From JAVBRA01 sp031548435 (GTDB taxonomy: Bacteria; Bacteroidota; Bacteroidia; Bacteroidales; Rikenellaceae): 64,000 nt of DNA. Positions 1 to 8,335 of the stretch are shown in pieces; position 1 is the stretch's first letter; each line of letters starts with the position of its first letter. The stretch lies in contig JAVBRA010000003.1 of NCBI GenBank assembly GCA_031548435.1, positions 28,883-92,882 on the forward strand, written 5' to 3'. Below the pieces are notes generated by a model, which was given only the letters and a program-made list of their open reading frames with translations, had not been told where the DNA came from and did not search any database. A program made the position numbers and the translations under genes.

Positions 1-1
1 G

Positions 2-874
2 CTGGTGAAAGGGGCGTCCAAGGGCGAGGGCCTGGGAAACAAATTCCTGGGCAACATCCGTGAAACGGACGCCATCATCCACGTGCTGCGCTGCTTCGAC
101 AACGGCAACATCACCCACGTCGACGGATCGATCGACCCCGTGCGCGACAAGGAGATCATCGACGCCGAACTGCAACTCAAAGACCTCGAAACGGTTGAGG
201 GCCGCATCGGAAAGGTGCAAAAACAGGCGCAGTCGGGCGACAAGGCCGCCAAACGCATCCACGACCTGCTGCTGCAATACAAAGGCGTGCTGGAACAGGG
301 CAAAAGCGCCCGCGTGGTGGAGCTCGACAAAGAAGATCAAAAATTATTGCGCGACCTGCACTTATTGACCGACAAACCCGTTCTATATGTATGCAACGTC
401 GACGAGGCGAGCGCCGTCAACGGCAATGCCTACGTCGAAGCCGTACGCCGGGCGACCGCGGACGAAAATGCGGAGATCCTGGTGGTGGCCGCCGCCACCG
501 AGTCCGAGATCGCCGAGCTGGAAGCCTATGAAGAGCGGCAGATGTTCCTCGAAGAGATCGGCCTGAACGAGTCGGGCGTGGCGCGCCTGATCAAGGCGGC
601 ATACAAATTGCTCGACCTGCAAACATACTTCACCACCGGCCCGCAGGAGACCCACGCCTGGACTTTCAACAAAGGAACGAAAGCCCCCCAGGCCGCCGGC
701 ATCATCCACACCGACTTCGAACGCGGCTTTATCCGCGCCGAGGTCATCAAGTACTCGGACTACGTGGCGCTGGGATCGGAAGCCGCCTGCCGCGAAGCGG
801 GAAAAATGTCGGTCGAAGGCAAGGATTATGTCGTTCAGGACGGCGACATCATGCATTTCCGGTTCAACGTTTGA
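2..874 (+). CDS. ychF: Redox-regulated ATPase YchF, 3' part (cut by window start)
   Basis: This is the C-terminal four fifths of YchF/OLA1, a ribosome-associated ATPase of the Obg GTPase superfamily. The frame is open from the first bases, so the N-terminal P-loop lies outside the window; about 290 residues remain of the roughly 365 usual for the family. Recognisable parts are the LVKGASKGEGLGNKFL block at the window start, the VLRCFDN region, the coiled helical insert, and the terminal TGS domain (last 85 residues, FTTGPQETHAWTF to GDIMHFRFNV). It ends at a clean TGA. About 200 bp follow before the next gene and I see no strong terminator there. The assignment is firm; only the start is missing. 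Confidence 0.95.
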   Translation: MVKGASKGEGLGNKFLGNIRETDAIIHVLRCFDNGNITHVDGSIDPVRDKEIIDAELQLKDLETVEGRIGKVQKQAQSGDKAAKRIHDLLLQYKGVLEQGKSARVVELDKEDQKLLRDLHLLTDKPVLYVCNVDEASAVNGNAYVEAVRRATADENAEILVVAAATESEIAELEAYEERQMFLEEIGLNESGVARLIKAAYKLLDLQTYFTTGPQETHAWTFNKGTKAPQAAGIIHTDFERGFIRAEVIKYSDYVALGSEAACREAGKMSVEGKDYVVQDGDIMHFRFNV

Positions 875-1077
875 TGTTCTGTTGAGACACAATCTGAACT
901 TTCTGGAAAAAGTTCAATCAAAAATTTTGTTTTTCGTGATCGGATGCACGTCACCGAACCGACCTGTTCGGAAAGCGGTGCGAAGTCAGTCGCGAGATAC
1001 GGAGCATTTCCCAAAAGTTTTTGGTTAAGCCTCTTTCGGAAAGCTTGGAATATTTAACCCATTAAAACAAAAAAGCG

Positions 1078-1812
1078 ATGAAAAAAACGTATTTTCTGTC
1101 TGCGGCCATTGTGATCGGTGTGCTGCTGGGTACGCTGATGCTGACCAACGCGTACAAGAACCGTTATTCGTACCAGAACACCATTGCCGTGACGGGGCTG
1201 GGCGAGGAGGAGTTTACCTCGGATATCATCGCGGCCGACTTCTCCCTGTGGCAGGAGAACCTGGATATGAAAGAGGCGGCCCAGAACCTCGAAAAAGACC
1301 GCGAGGCGGTGAAGAAATACCTCGAATCGAAGGGAGTGAACAGCGATGAGGTGATTTTCAAGGCCATCAGCATTTTGCAGCAGCACGATCCGGTGTACAG
1401 CGCCGACGGCCGTTATATAGGGTCAAAGTTCAAAGGGTACCGGCTGAGCCAGCAGATCCACATCGAATCGAAAGAGGTGGAGAAGATCGAGGTGGTGTCG
1501 CGCCAGATCACCGACCTGATATCGAGCGGCATCCGGCTCGAATCGACCCCGCCGTGCTATTACTACTCCAAGCTGGCCGACCTGAAGCTGACGCTGGTGT
1601 CAAAAGCCACGCAGGACGCCCGTGAACGCGCCGAGAAGATCGCCGCTGAAGCGGGGGCCAAAACCGGCAAACTCAAAAACGCCAAGATGGGCGTGATCCA
1701 GATCACGGCCCCCAATTCGAACGAGGACTATTCGTGGGGAGGGTCGTACAACACCTCGTCGAAGGTGAAAATGGCCACCATCACCATGCGGCTCGAATAT
1801 TCGATCCGGTAG
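1078..1812 (+). CDS. SIMPL domain-containing protein (DUF541), membrane-anchored
   Basis: A 244-residue protein with an N-terminal signal anchor (about residues 5-24), followed by a SIMPL/DUF541 domain: the VTGLGEEEFTSDIIAADFSLW start, two coiled-coil-like helices rich in E and K, and the terminal ATITMRLEYSIR strand. Family members are periplasmic or outer-membrane associated and have been linked to stress phenotypes, but no biochemical activity is established. The ATG follows the purine-rich stretch AAAACAAAAAAGCG. It is a single gene, unlinked in function to ychF or gltX. The family call is sound; the role is not known. Confidence 0.85.
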   Translation: MKKTYFLSAAIVIGVLLGTLMLTNAYKNRYSYQNTIAVTGLGEEEFTSDIIAADFSLWQENLDMKEAAQNLEKDREAVKKYLESKGVNSDEVIFKAISILQQHDPVYSADGRYIGSKFKGYRLSQQIHIESKEVEKIEVVSRQITDLISSGIRLESTPPCYYYSKLADLKLTLVSKATQDARERAEKIAAEAGAKTGKLKNAKMGVIQITAPNSNEDYSWGGSYNTSSKVKMATITMRLEYSIR

Positions 1813-1944
1813 CGACATCCCTTTCCGGTTGCCGCCCCGAGCGCAGCGAAACGCGTAATGACGACGCTGTCTTTTTATAGTTATGACGCCCCCTCGTGCG
1901 CTCAGGATCACAACGAAATGATAAAAAAATAAAAGAACCCGATC

Positions 1945-3483
1945 ATGACCGACCGCAAAGTAAGAGTGCGTTTCGCCCCCAGCCCCACCGGCCCCCTGCA
2001 CATCGGGGGGGTGCGTACCGCACTGTACAACTACCTGTTCGCCCGCAAGCGGGGCGGCGACTTTCTGCTGCGCATCGAAGACACTGACTCGGAACGCTTC
2101 GTTCCCGGGGCGGAAGAGTATATTGTCGAGGCACTTAACTGGTGCGGAATAAAGATCGACGAAGGCGTTTCCGTCGGAGGGCCGCACGCGCCCTACCGCC
2201 AGAGCGAACGCCGGGCCATCTACCTCAAATACGCTCTGTCGCTGATCAATTCGGGCAATGCGTATTACGCGTTCGACACGCCCGGGGAGCTCGACGCCAT
2301 CCGCGCGCAATACGAAGCGGAAGGAAAAATGTTCTCGTACAACCACCAGACGCGCAAGGGGCTGAAAAACTCGCTCAACATGAGCCGGGAGGAGCTGCAC
2401 CGGCGGCTGGACGGCGGCGAGAAATGGGTGATCCGGTTCAAAATGCCCGAGGACGAAGAGATCCGCATGCAGGACATCATCCGCGAGTCGATCATCGTCA
2501 ACAGCTCGACGCTCGACGACAAGGTGCTTTACAAATCGGCCGACGAACTGCCCACCTACCACCTGGCCAACATCGTGGACGATTACCTGATGGAGGTCAC
2601 CCACGTGATCCGCGGCGAGGAGTGGCTGCCGTCGTTGCCGCTGCACGTGCTGCTGTACAAAGCGTTGGGGTTCGCCGACAAAATGCCGCTGTTCGCCCAC
2701 CTGCCGCTGCTGCTCAAGCCCACGGGCAAGGGCAAGCTCAGCAAGCGCGACGGCGACAAGATGGGATTTCCGGTGTTTCCGCTCCGGTGGCACTCGCCCG
2801 AGGGAGAGGTGTCGCGGGGCTACCGCGAGGACGGCTACTTCCCCGAGGCGTTCATCAACATGCTGGCGCTGCTGGGATGGAACCCCGGCACCGAGCAGGA
2901 GATCTTTTCGATGGACGAGCTGATCGAACAGTTCTCGCTCGACAAGGTGGGCAAGTCGGGTTCGCGCTTCGACCCCGAAAAAGCCAAGTGGTTCAATGCA
3001 CAATACATGAAAACCTGTCCGGATGCCGAGTTGGCCGCGACCTATAAGCCCGTACTCGACGGCAAGGGGGTGTCTGCTCCCGACGCCACCGTTGAGCGCG
3101 TTTGCTCCCTGATAAAAGAACGGGCGACGTTCGTATCGGATTTCTGGAAATTGTCGTCTTACTTTTTCGTCGCTCCGGCGGAATACGACGAAAAGGCCGT
3201 CAAGAAATACTGGAAAGGCGACAATCCGGCCATCGTTGCCAAGCTGCGCAATGTGCTGGACGGCATCACGGATTTCAGCAAAGAGAACTGCGAACGCCTC
3301 GTGCACGACTGGATCGGATCGAACGGCTACCCCATGGGGCAGGTGATGAATTCGTTCCGCCTGGCGGTGGTGGGAGCGAGCATGGGCCCGAGCATGTTCG
3401 AGATCACAGAGGTCATCGGAAAAGAGGAAACCGTTGCCCGGATAGATGCGGCGATCGAACGGTTGGCTGCAATCGCTGTCTGA
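1945..3483 (+). CDS. gltX: Glutamate--tRNA ligase
   Basis: Cytoplasmic glutamyl-tRNA synthetase, 512 residues, charging tRNA-Glu with glutamate using ATP. The class I signatures are present: PSPTGPLHIGG (residues 13-23, the HIGH motif) and KLSKR (264-268, the KMSKS motif). RIEDTD, in the catalytic fold, and a helical C-terminal anticodon-binding half (FDPEKAKWFNAQY onward) complete the architecture. A short insertion after KLSKRDGDK (GFPVFPLRWHSPEGEV) lengthens the catalytic domain; I believe it is usual in Bacteroidetes but could not check. The ATG at 1945 is preceded by AT-rich sequence with AAAAGAA. It is monocistronic, with a strong terminator at 3501-3537. Confidence 0.97.
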   Translation: MTDRKVRVRFAPSPTGPLHIGGVRTALYNYLFARKRGGDFLLRIEDTDSERFVPGAEEYIVEALNWCGIKIDEGVSVGGPHAPYRQSERRAIYLKYALSLINSGNAYYAFDTPGELDAIRAQYEAEGKMFSYNHQTRKGLKNSLNMSREELHRRLDGGEKWVIRFKMPEDEEIRMQDIIRESIIVNSSTLDDKVLYKSADELPTYHLANIVDDYLMEVTHVIRGEEWLPSLPLHVLLYKALGFADKMPLFAHLPLLLKPTGKGKLSKRDGDKMGFPVFPLRWHSPEGEVSRGYREDGYFPEAFINMLALLGWNPGTEQEIFSMDELIEQFSLDKVGKSGSRFDPEKAKWFNAQYMKTCPDAELAATYKPVLDGKGVSAPDATVERVCSLIKERATFVSDFWKLSSYFFVAPAEYDEKAVKKYWKGDNPAIVAKLRNVLDGITDFSKENCERLVHDWIGSNGYPMGQVMNSFRLAVVGASMGPSMFEITEVIGKEETVARIDAAIERLAAIAV

Positions 3484-3500
3484 TTGTCGATTTTCATAAA

Positions 3501-3537
3501 GAAAGCCCCGGGTTGACATAACCCCGGGGCTTCTTTA
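3501..3537 (+). terminator. Rho-independent terminator after gltX
   Basis: A GC-rich perfect stem (AAGCCCCGGGTT / AACCCCGGGGCTT) with a 5-nt loop, 18 nt after the gltX stop and followed by TTCTTTATTATT. Confidence 0.85.
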
Positions 3538-3651
3538 TTATTGAAGGAATTTTCATTCCACTTTTCCTTGATGAAAAAGTGGGCAAAAACAGAGGCGCCG
3601 CATGCTCCCGAACGCGGTTAAGAAAATCCGCGAATTTCTTAATCCTGTTGG

Positions 3652-3901
3652 AGAACGTTTGCCAGATGAGCGCGGTCGAGCGCTCAGGTTTCGGGCCATA
3701 TGAAATACCGCGGCCCGCAGAAGAAAGCTCCCGGTCAGTTGCGCACCCACCGGTTTTTTTGAGCAACAACCTTTTTTGTTTATAAATGTTCCGGAGTGAA
3801 ACAAGGTATCCGATAACAAGAGAGCCTATGGCTCCCGTAGCCTTCTTGTTCCACTTTTGAGCAATGACAAAAAGGATGGCAAGCCGGCAGGCGAAATTAA
3901 T
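3652..3901 (+). repeat. Degenerate dispersed intergenic repeat, copy A (longest)
   Basis: Noncoding sequence filling most of the 428-bp gltX-cysE gap. Positions 3745-3898 align with 33027-33196 (shared blocks: GAGCAACAACCTTTTTTGTT versus GAGCAACGACCTTTTTCGTT, and GAGCCTATGGCTCCCGTAGCC versus its near copy). Positions 3652-3733 plus 3838-3901 align with the reverse complement of 56342-56510 (shared GATGAGCGCGGTCGAGCGCTC, and GTAGCCTTCTTG followed by GAGCAATGACAAA). Copies are diverged and carry no convincing open frame. The origin is unknown; they look like decayed copies of one ancestral intergenic element. Confidence 0.7.
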
Positions 3902-3911
3902 GCATGGTTTT

Positions 3912-4472
3912 TCAAACCGTCCGTTCGCGGTCGGCACAGAATTCGGTCAGGGGAAGGTTCACCTTTTCGCCGCCGAGCCGGACAATGCGCCCCGGGGCCC
4001 CCACCACCGTACAATCGGAGGGGATGTTGCGGCAAATGACCACCGTCTCGGCCCCGATATGGACGTTGTCGCCCACGGTGATGGCCCCCAGCAGGGTCGA
4101 ATGGGCCCCGACCAGCACGTTGTTGCCCAGGGAGGGGTGGCGTTTGCCGCGCACCTTGCCTGTACCGCCAAGGGTCACCCCGTGATAGAGTACGCACCAC
4201 TGCCCGATCACGGCTGTTTCGCCGATCACCGTGCCCATGCCGTGGTCGATGAACAGCCCCTTGCCGATCCGGGCCCCGGGATGGATCTCGACTCCGGTCA
4301 GAAAACGCATGATGAACGAGATCAACCGGGCAAAGAAGTAAAGGTGGATCCGGTAAAGAGGATGGCTTATCCAACGGTGCACCACCACGGCGTACAGCGT
4401 GGGATAAATGAACCGTTCAAAAAACCGGGCCGAGGGGTCGTTGCGGCGGATAGCTTTTATTTCGCTGAACAT
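3912..4472 (-). CDS. cysE: Serine O-acetyltransferase
   Basis: Transfers acetyl from acetyl-CoA to L-serine, giving O-acetylserine for cysteine synthesis. The 186-residue protein is the short (EpsC-type) form: a brief helical N-terminal part, then left-handed beta-helix hexapeptide repeats. Family motifs are visible: EIHPGARIGKGLFIDHG with the catalytic His at about 77, GETAVIG, YHGVTLGGTG (acetyl-CoA contact, His97), and HPSLGNNVLVGAHSTLLG. It lies 142 bp downstream of cysK on the same strand, and the two form the cysteine pathway pair. No clear terminator follows it; the repeat at 3652-3901 does instead. The annotation is secure. Confidence 0.95.
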   Translation of the reverse strand: MFSEIKAIRRNDPSARFFERFIYPTLYAVVVHRWISHPLYRIHLYFFARLISFIMRFLTGVEIHPGARIGKGLFIDHGMGTVIGETAVIGQWCVLYHGVTLGGTGKVRGKRHPSLGNNVLVGAHSTLLGAITVGDNVHIGAETVVICRNIPSDCTVVGAPGRIVRLGGEKVNLPLTEFCADRERTV

Positions 4473-4585
4473 ATCGATATTCTTTTATTGGTCGGTTCCC
4501 ATTCCGCTTTTGTCCTGACACAGGGCTACAAGTTTCATTCCGAGCGGATTTGTCATTTCACTCAAGAATGCCCGCAAGCGAAATC

Positions 4586-4614
4586 GGGTTGTTGTTCAAA
4601 GACACCCTGCGGTG
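4586..4614 (-). repeat. Short fragment of dispersed intergenic repeat, copy D
   Basis: On the minus strand this reads CACCGCAGGGTGTCTTTGAA then CAACAACCC, matching the CACCC-N-GGTG-TTTTTGAGCAAC-ACC core in copies A, B and E. It sits right after the cysK stop codon, between cysK and cysE. The adjoining text (CATTCCGAGCG, 4534-4545) resembles a common bacterial intergenic repeat motif. Confidence 0.5.
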
Positions 4615-5541
4615 CTATTCAAAAAGCGGGGTGGAAAGATAACGTTCGCCGGTGTCGGGCAAAAGCGCCACCACCACCTTGCCTTTATTTTCGGGCCGGG
4701 CGGCCACCGTCGCAGCGGCGTGCAGGGCGGCCCCGGACGAGATCCCCGCCAGAATTCCCTCGGTCGTGGCAAGGGTGCGGGCGGCGGCAAATGCCTCTTC
4801 GTTGCGCACGGCGACGATCTCACTCACCACCGAGCGGTCGAAATTGCCGGGCACGAACCCGGCGCCGATGCCCTGGATCTTATGCGGCCCCGGCGCCCCG
4901 CCCGACAGCACGGGCGAATCGTGCGGCTCAACGGCCACAATCCGCACCTGCGGGTTGTATTCACTGAGCCTGCGCCCCACACCGCTGATGGTGCCGCCCG
5001 TACCCACGCCGGCAACAAAAATATCGATACGGCCGCCGGTATCGGCCCAGATCTCTTCGGCCGTGGTTTCATAATGCGCCTGCGGATTGGCCGGATTAGA
5101 GAACTGGTTCGGGATGAACGCTCCCGGCGTCCCGGCGGCAATCTCCTCGGCTTTGCGGATCGCCCCCGGCATGCCTTCGGATCCGGGAGTGAGCACCAGT
5201 TCGGCTCCCAGCGCCTTGAGCAGATTGCGGCGCTCCTGGCTCATGGTTTCGGGCATGGTGAGGATCAGCCGGTATCCCTTGCGGGCCGAAATGAACGCCA
5301 GCCCCACACCGGTGTTGCCGCTGGTGGGTTCGACGATCACGCCGCCCTGCCTGATCAGCCCGTCGCGCTCGGCCGCTTCGATCATGTACCGCGCCGCCCG
5401 GTCTTTGACGCTCGACAGCGGATTGAACGACTCGACCTTGGCCAGCAGTTCCGTCTCCCCGATCGCGCTGTATTTCGACAACCGAACCAGAGGCGTGCGT
5501 CCCACCGAGGCAATAATATCGGGAAAAATACGCTTATTCAT
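4615..5541 (-). CDS. cysK: Cysteine synthase A (O-acetylserine sulfhydrylase)
   Basis: PLP enzyme making L-cysteine from O-acetylserine and sulfide. At 308 residues it is of normal CysK length. Lys46 in NPLSSVKDRAA is the Schiff-base lysine; EPTSGNTGVG (71-80) is the substrate-binding loop and GVGTGGTISGVGR the phosphate-binding glycine loop. The C-terminal VVALLPDTGERYLSTPLF is typical. It is divergent from the ferredoxin gene across a 90-bp shared upstream region; the minus strand there carries TATCTTTA, a near match to the Bacteroidetes -7 box. cysE follows downstream, so substrate supply and use are encoded together. Confidence 0.97.
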   Translation of the reverse strand: MNKRIFPDIIASVGRTPLVRLSKYSAIGETELLAKVESFNPLSSVKDRAARYMIEAAERDGLIRQGGVIVEPTSGNTGVGLAFISARKGYRLILTMPETMSQERRNLLKALGAELVLTPGSEGMPGAIRKAEEIAAGTPGAFIPNQFSNPANPQAHYETTAEEIWADTGGRIDIFVAGVGTGGTISGVGRRLSEYNPQVRIVAVEPHDSPVLSGGAPGPHKIQGIGAGFVPGNFDRSVVSEIVAVRNEEAFAAARTLATTEGILAGISSGAALHAAATVAARPENKGKVVVALLPDTGERYLSTPLFE

Positions 5542-5576
5542 AATCGCTCTAAATTTGGGTGTAAAGATACTTTTTT

Positions 5577-5607
5577 TTGACGAATGTTGGGGGAATGGTT
5601 AAATTTG
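5577..5607 (+). promoter_or_regulatory. Bacteroidetes-type promoter of the ferredoxin gene
   Basis: TTG at 5577-5579, a 20-nt spacer and TAAATTTG at 5600-5607 match the known -33/-7 pattern (TTG...TAnnTTTG). The start codon is 25 nt downstream. Confidence 0.7.
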
Positions 5608-5631
5608 CATTGCATTTAAACTTCTAAAACT

Positions 5632-5802
5632 ATGGCTTACAAAATTCTTGAAGATGTTTGTACCGCTTGCGGTACCTGTATAGACGAATGCCCCGTTGAG
5701 GCGATCTCTCCGGGCGATGTTTACAAGATCGACCCGACCACCTGCACCGACTGCGGCACCTGTGCCGACGTGTGCCCGGTGAGCGCGATCATCCCGGAAT
5801 AA
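5632..5802 (+). CDS. Small 2x[4Fe-4S] bacterial-type ferredoxin
   Basis: A 56-residue electron carrier. Two CxxCxxCxxxCP cluster motifs are intact: Cys10, 13, 16, 20 and Cys38, 41, 44, 48, each followed by Pro, the clostridial ferredoxin layout. Such proteins carry low-potential electrons in the cytoplasm for oxidoreductases such as pyruvate:ferredoxin oxidoreductase in anaerobes. The gene has its own promoter 25 nt upstream and a GC-rich hairpin at 5826-5851, so it is a monocistronic, probably well expressed unit. The partner enzyme is not in the window. Confidence 0.95.
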   Translation: MAYKILEDVCTACGTCIDECPVEAISPGDVYKIDPTTCTDCGTCADVCPVSAIIPE

Positions 5803-5825
5803 CCGGCGGTGTCGTAATGCCAGGC

Positions 5826-5851
5826 AGGGCGCCCCTCGAAAAGGGCGCCCT
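5826..5851 (+). terminator. Hairpin after the ferredoxin gene
   Basis: AGGGCGCCCCT-CGAA-AAGGGCGCCCT forms an almost perfect stem 24 nt after the stop. Only a weak T-run follows, so termination is likely but not certain. Confidence 0.6.
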
Positions 5852-5852
5852 G

Positions 5853-5884
5853 TTGTCGTATGTGCCCGTAATTTTGTACATTTG
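5853..5884 (+). promoter_or_regulatory. Promoter of smpB
   Basis: TTG at 5853-5855, a 21-nt spacer and TACATTTG at 5877-5884. This predicts a leader of about 90 nt before the smpB ATG. Confidence 0.6.
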
Positions 5885-5978
5885 CACCTGCTGCGGTTTT
5901 CCGGAAGCGGATGGCCGAAGGGCTATTCGGAACCAATGGCGATTGCGCCTGTGACTACCGCACGCATGTTTTTACCAG

Positions 5979-6434
5979 ATGGCAGACTATAAAAACATAT
6001 CGATCAAGAACAAACGCGCCACGTTCGATTACGAAATCCTCGACACGTGGATCGCGGGCATCGTGCTTACCGGCACCGAGATCAAGTCGATCCGGCTGGG
6101 GAAGGCGTCGTTGGTCGATTGTTATTGCTATATACATGGGAAAGAGTTGTTTATCCGCGGGATGAACGTGTCGGAATACCACTGGGGCACCTACAACAAC
6201 CATCAGCCCAAGCGCGACCGGAAGCTGCTGCTGCAACGCAAGGAGATCAACAAAATCGACCGGGCGCTGCAAGACAAGGGGCTGACGATGGTGGGGCTCA
6301 AGCTGTTCATCAACGAGCGGGGGCTGGCCAAGGTGCAGATCGGGTTGGGGCGCGGACGGAAAAACTACGACAAGCGCGACTACATCAAGGAGAAAGACAG
6401 CAAGCGCGAGATGGACAGGGCAATGAAACGATAA
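5979..6434 (+). CDS. smpB: SsrA-binding protein SmpB
   Basis: Binds tmRNA and carries it to stalled ribosomes in trans-translation. The 151-residue protein shows the family order: KNISIKNKRATFDYEILDTW at the N-terminus (with the conserved N and RA), GIVLTGTEIKSIR (tmRNA contact), the ELFIRGMNVSEY strand, and a basic C-terminal tail (RKNYDKRDYIKEKDSKREMDR) that enters the mRNA channel. A promoter lies about 95 bp upstream and the next gene starts 115 bp downstream. The tmRNA gene itself is not in this window. The assignment is firm. Confidence 0.97.
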   Translation: MADYKNISIKNKRATFDYEILDTWIAGIVLTGTEIKSIRLGKASLVDCYCYIHGKELFIRGMNVSEYHWGTYNNHQPKRDRKLLLQRKEINKIDRALQDKGLTMVGLKLFINERGLAKVQIGLGRGRKNYDKRDYIKEKDSKREMDRAMKR

Positions 6435-6548
6435 AAGTCGAGGGGGCCGGGTCTCCCGGGAACGTACAAAAGGGGCGATGCCTCCCGCAGCCCGTTCCGG
6501 ACAGGAATGACGATTCGCCCGGGGCAAGAAGGGCCTGCAAAAGAAGCA

Positions 6549-7340
6549 ATGAAATTATTTTACAGAAAGAGTGCGGGCATGGGGGCAGGCGTCCCCATCG
6601 TTATTCTGCACGGGCTGTACGGCAACGGGGGCAACTGGCTCACGGCGGCTAAAGAGCTCGCCGCAGCCACAGGGGCCGACGTGTATCTGCCGGACTTGCG
6701 CAACCACGGGCGGTCGCCGCACTCGGAGGTCAACTCGTACGGAAGCATGAGCGGCGACCTGGCGGAATTCATCGCCGACCTGGGCGTTGCGTCCGTCGAC
6801 GTGGTGGGACACTCGATGGGCGGACGGGTTGCGCTGGATTACCTGCGCCGGACAAATGCCGTGCGGCGGTGCATAGCTGTGGATATTTCGCCGCGCGCAA
6901 GCAACCTCGCCGCCGCCGACAGCCATTACGCCTATCATGTACGGGCGGTGAGGCTGATGGGCTCGGCGCCGATGGACGGCACAAGGGACGATGTCGCCCG
7001 GCACCTGACCCGCGGCGGCGTGGACGAAACCACCGCCCTGTTCCTGATGCAGAACCTGACGGGACAGGCCGGAGCGTTCGAGTGGAGGATCAACCTGGCG
7101 GCGATCGGGGCGTATCTGGAGGAGATCGTCTACGGAAATTTTCCGGGAAATGCCGCCGTGAAAACGCCGACCCTGTTTGTCAAAGGCGGGTTGTCGGACT
7201 ACATTACGGACGAAGACGCCCTTTTTATAAAAGAACACTTCCCGAACGGGACAATGAAAACAATCCCCGGCGCGTCGCACTTCGTGCATGTGGAGCGGCG
7301 GGAAGAACTGATAAAAACAATTGCCGAATGGTTGGAATAA
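6549..7340 (+). CDS. Alpha/beta-fold hydrolase (YbfF-like esterase family)
   Basis: A 263-residue serine hydrolase, cytoplasmic since no signal peptide is seen. Motifs: oxyanion HGLYGNGGNW near residue 21, the nucleophile elbow GHSMGG with Ser89, and a C-terminal GASHFVH with the catalytic His at about 244. LPDLRNHGRSPH is typical of the YbfF/abhydrolase-1 group, which cleaves short acyl esters; the physiological substrate is unknown. I chose the ATG at 6549, preceded by AAGAAG, over an in-frame ATG at 6507 that would add 14 residues unlike the fold's usual start. Its end overlaps the ApbE gene by 13 bp, suggesting translational coupling. Confidence 0.88.
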   Translation: MKLFYRKSAGMGAGVPIVILHGLYGNGGNWLTAAKELAAATGADVYLPDLRNHGRSPHSEVNSYGSMSGDLAEFIADLGVASVDVVGHSMGGRVALDYLRRTNAVRRCIAVDISPRASNLAAADSHYAYHVRAVRLMGSAPMDGTRDDVARHLTRGGVDETTALFLMQNLTGQAGAFEWRINLAAIGAYLEEIVYGNFPGNAAVKTPTLFVKGGLSDYITDEDALFIKEHFPNGTMKTIPGASHFVHVERREELIKTIAEWLE

Positions 7341-8335
7341 TCAAAAAATTGTACTGCATCTCACTGATTGCAACGCTTTTATCCGGATGCCGGGAAAAAG
7401 AGGATGTCAAGACCCTGATCGAAGGGGTCACCCAGGGATCGCCCTACCGCATCGTCATGGCGGGCAAGCACACCGATACCCGGATGGCACAGCAGATCGA
7501 CAGCATCTTCAACGCCATCGAGAATTCGATGTCGCTCTACCGGCCAGGGTCGCTGATCGTGAAGATCAACAACAACGAAACCGATTCGATCGACCGCCAT
7601 ATCCACGCCTGCCTGGAGATCGCCCGGCAGCTGTATGACGAAAGCGACGGCGCGTTCGACGTAACGGTCAAGCCGCTGGTGGCGGCCCTCGGGTTTTCGG
7701 CCGAAGAGCGCAGCGAGCACTATTCCATCGACTCGATCATGCAGTTCGTGGGATTCGACCGCATCGCCTACACCGAAAACCGCATCTCCAAGTCCGACCC
7801 GCGGGTGCAGATCGACCTCAACGCCATTGCCTCGGGTTATGCGGTGGATGTGGTGCGCGACTTCCTCGACGCCAATGGGATCGGGAGTTACATCGTCGAG
7901 GTCGGCGGCGGCGAGTTGTTCGCACGCGGCACCAAACCCGACGGCACCGAATGGGTGGTGGGCATCGACCGGCCCACCGAAGGCAACATGACCCCGGGCG
8001 CCGACCTGATCGCGCAGTTGCCGCTCAAAGACCGCGGCATGGCCACCTCGGGCAACTACCGCAAATTCTACACCACCGCCGACGGGCAAAAGGTAACCCA
8101 CACCATCGACGCCAAAGCGGGCCGGCCGGTGGTGCACAACCTGCTCTCGGCGACGGTTTCGGCCCCCACCTCGGGGCTGGCCGACGGCTTCGGCACAGTG
8201 ATGATGATTGTCGGCATGGAAAAGAGCCTCGAACTGCTCGGGCGGCATCCCGAACTGGACGCCTATTTGATTTATTCCGATTCTTTGGGTAACTTCAAAG
8301 GATATTACTCCACAAAGCAACGGTACGGACAATAG
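7328..8335 (+). CDS. apbE: FAD:protein FMN transferase (ApbE family), lipoprotein
   Basis: Attaches FMN covalently to threonine in target flavoproteins such as Na+-NQR or RNF subunits on the periplasmic side. The 335-residue protein starts with a lipoprotein signal (LLSGC, Cys21). ApbE signatures follow in order: NAIENSMSLY, DLNAIASGYAVD, VEVGGGE, ATSGNYRKFY (flavin site), HTIDAKAGRP and APTSGLADGFGT (Mg2+ site). The start at 7328 lies inside the preceding hydrolase gene (13-bp overlap), and the next gene begins immediately after the stop. Its target flavoproteins are not in the window. Confidence 0.95.
   Translation: MVGIIKKLYCISLIATLLSGCREKEDVKTLIEGVTQGSPYRIVMAGKHTDTRMAQQIDSIFNAIENSMSLYRPGSLIVKINNNETDSIDRHIHACLEIARQLYDESDGAFDVTVKPLVAALGFSAEERSEHYSIDSIMQFVGFDRIAYTENRISKSDPRVQIDLNAIASGYAVDVVRDFLDANGIGSYIVEVGGGELFARGTKPDGTEWVVGIDRPTEGNMTPGADLIAQLPLKDRGMATSGNYRKFYTTADGQKVTHTIDAKAGRPVVHNLLSATVSAPTSGLADGFGTVMMIVGMEKSLELLGRHPELDAYLIYSDSLGNFKGYYSTKQRYGQ

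Noticed and set aside
1600..3519. A 639-codon open frame on the minus strand opposite gltX
   Set aside because: It mirrors gltX codon for codon in a GC-rich region and has no protein-like features, while gltX has all its motifs.
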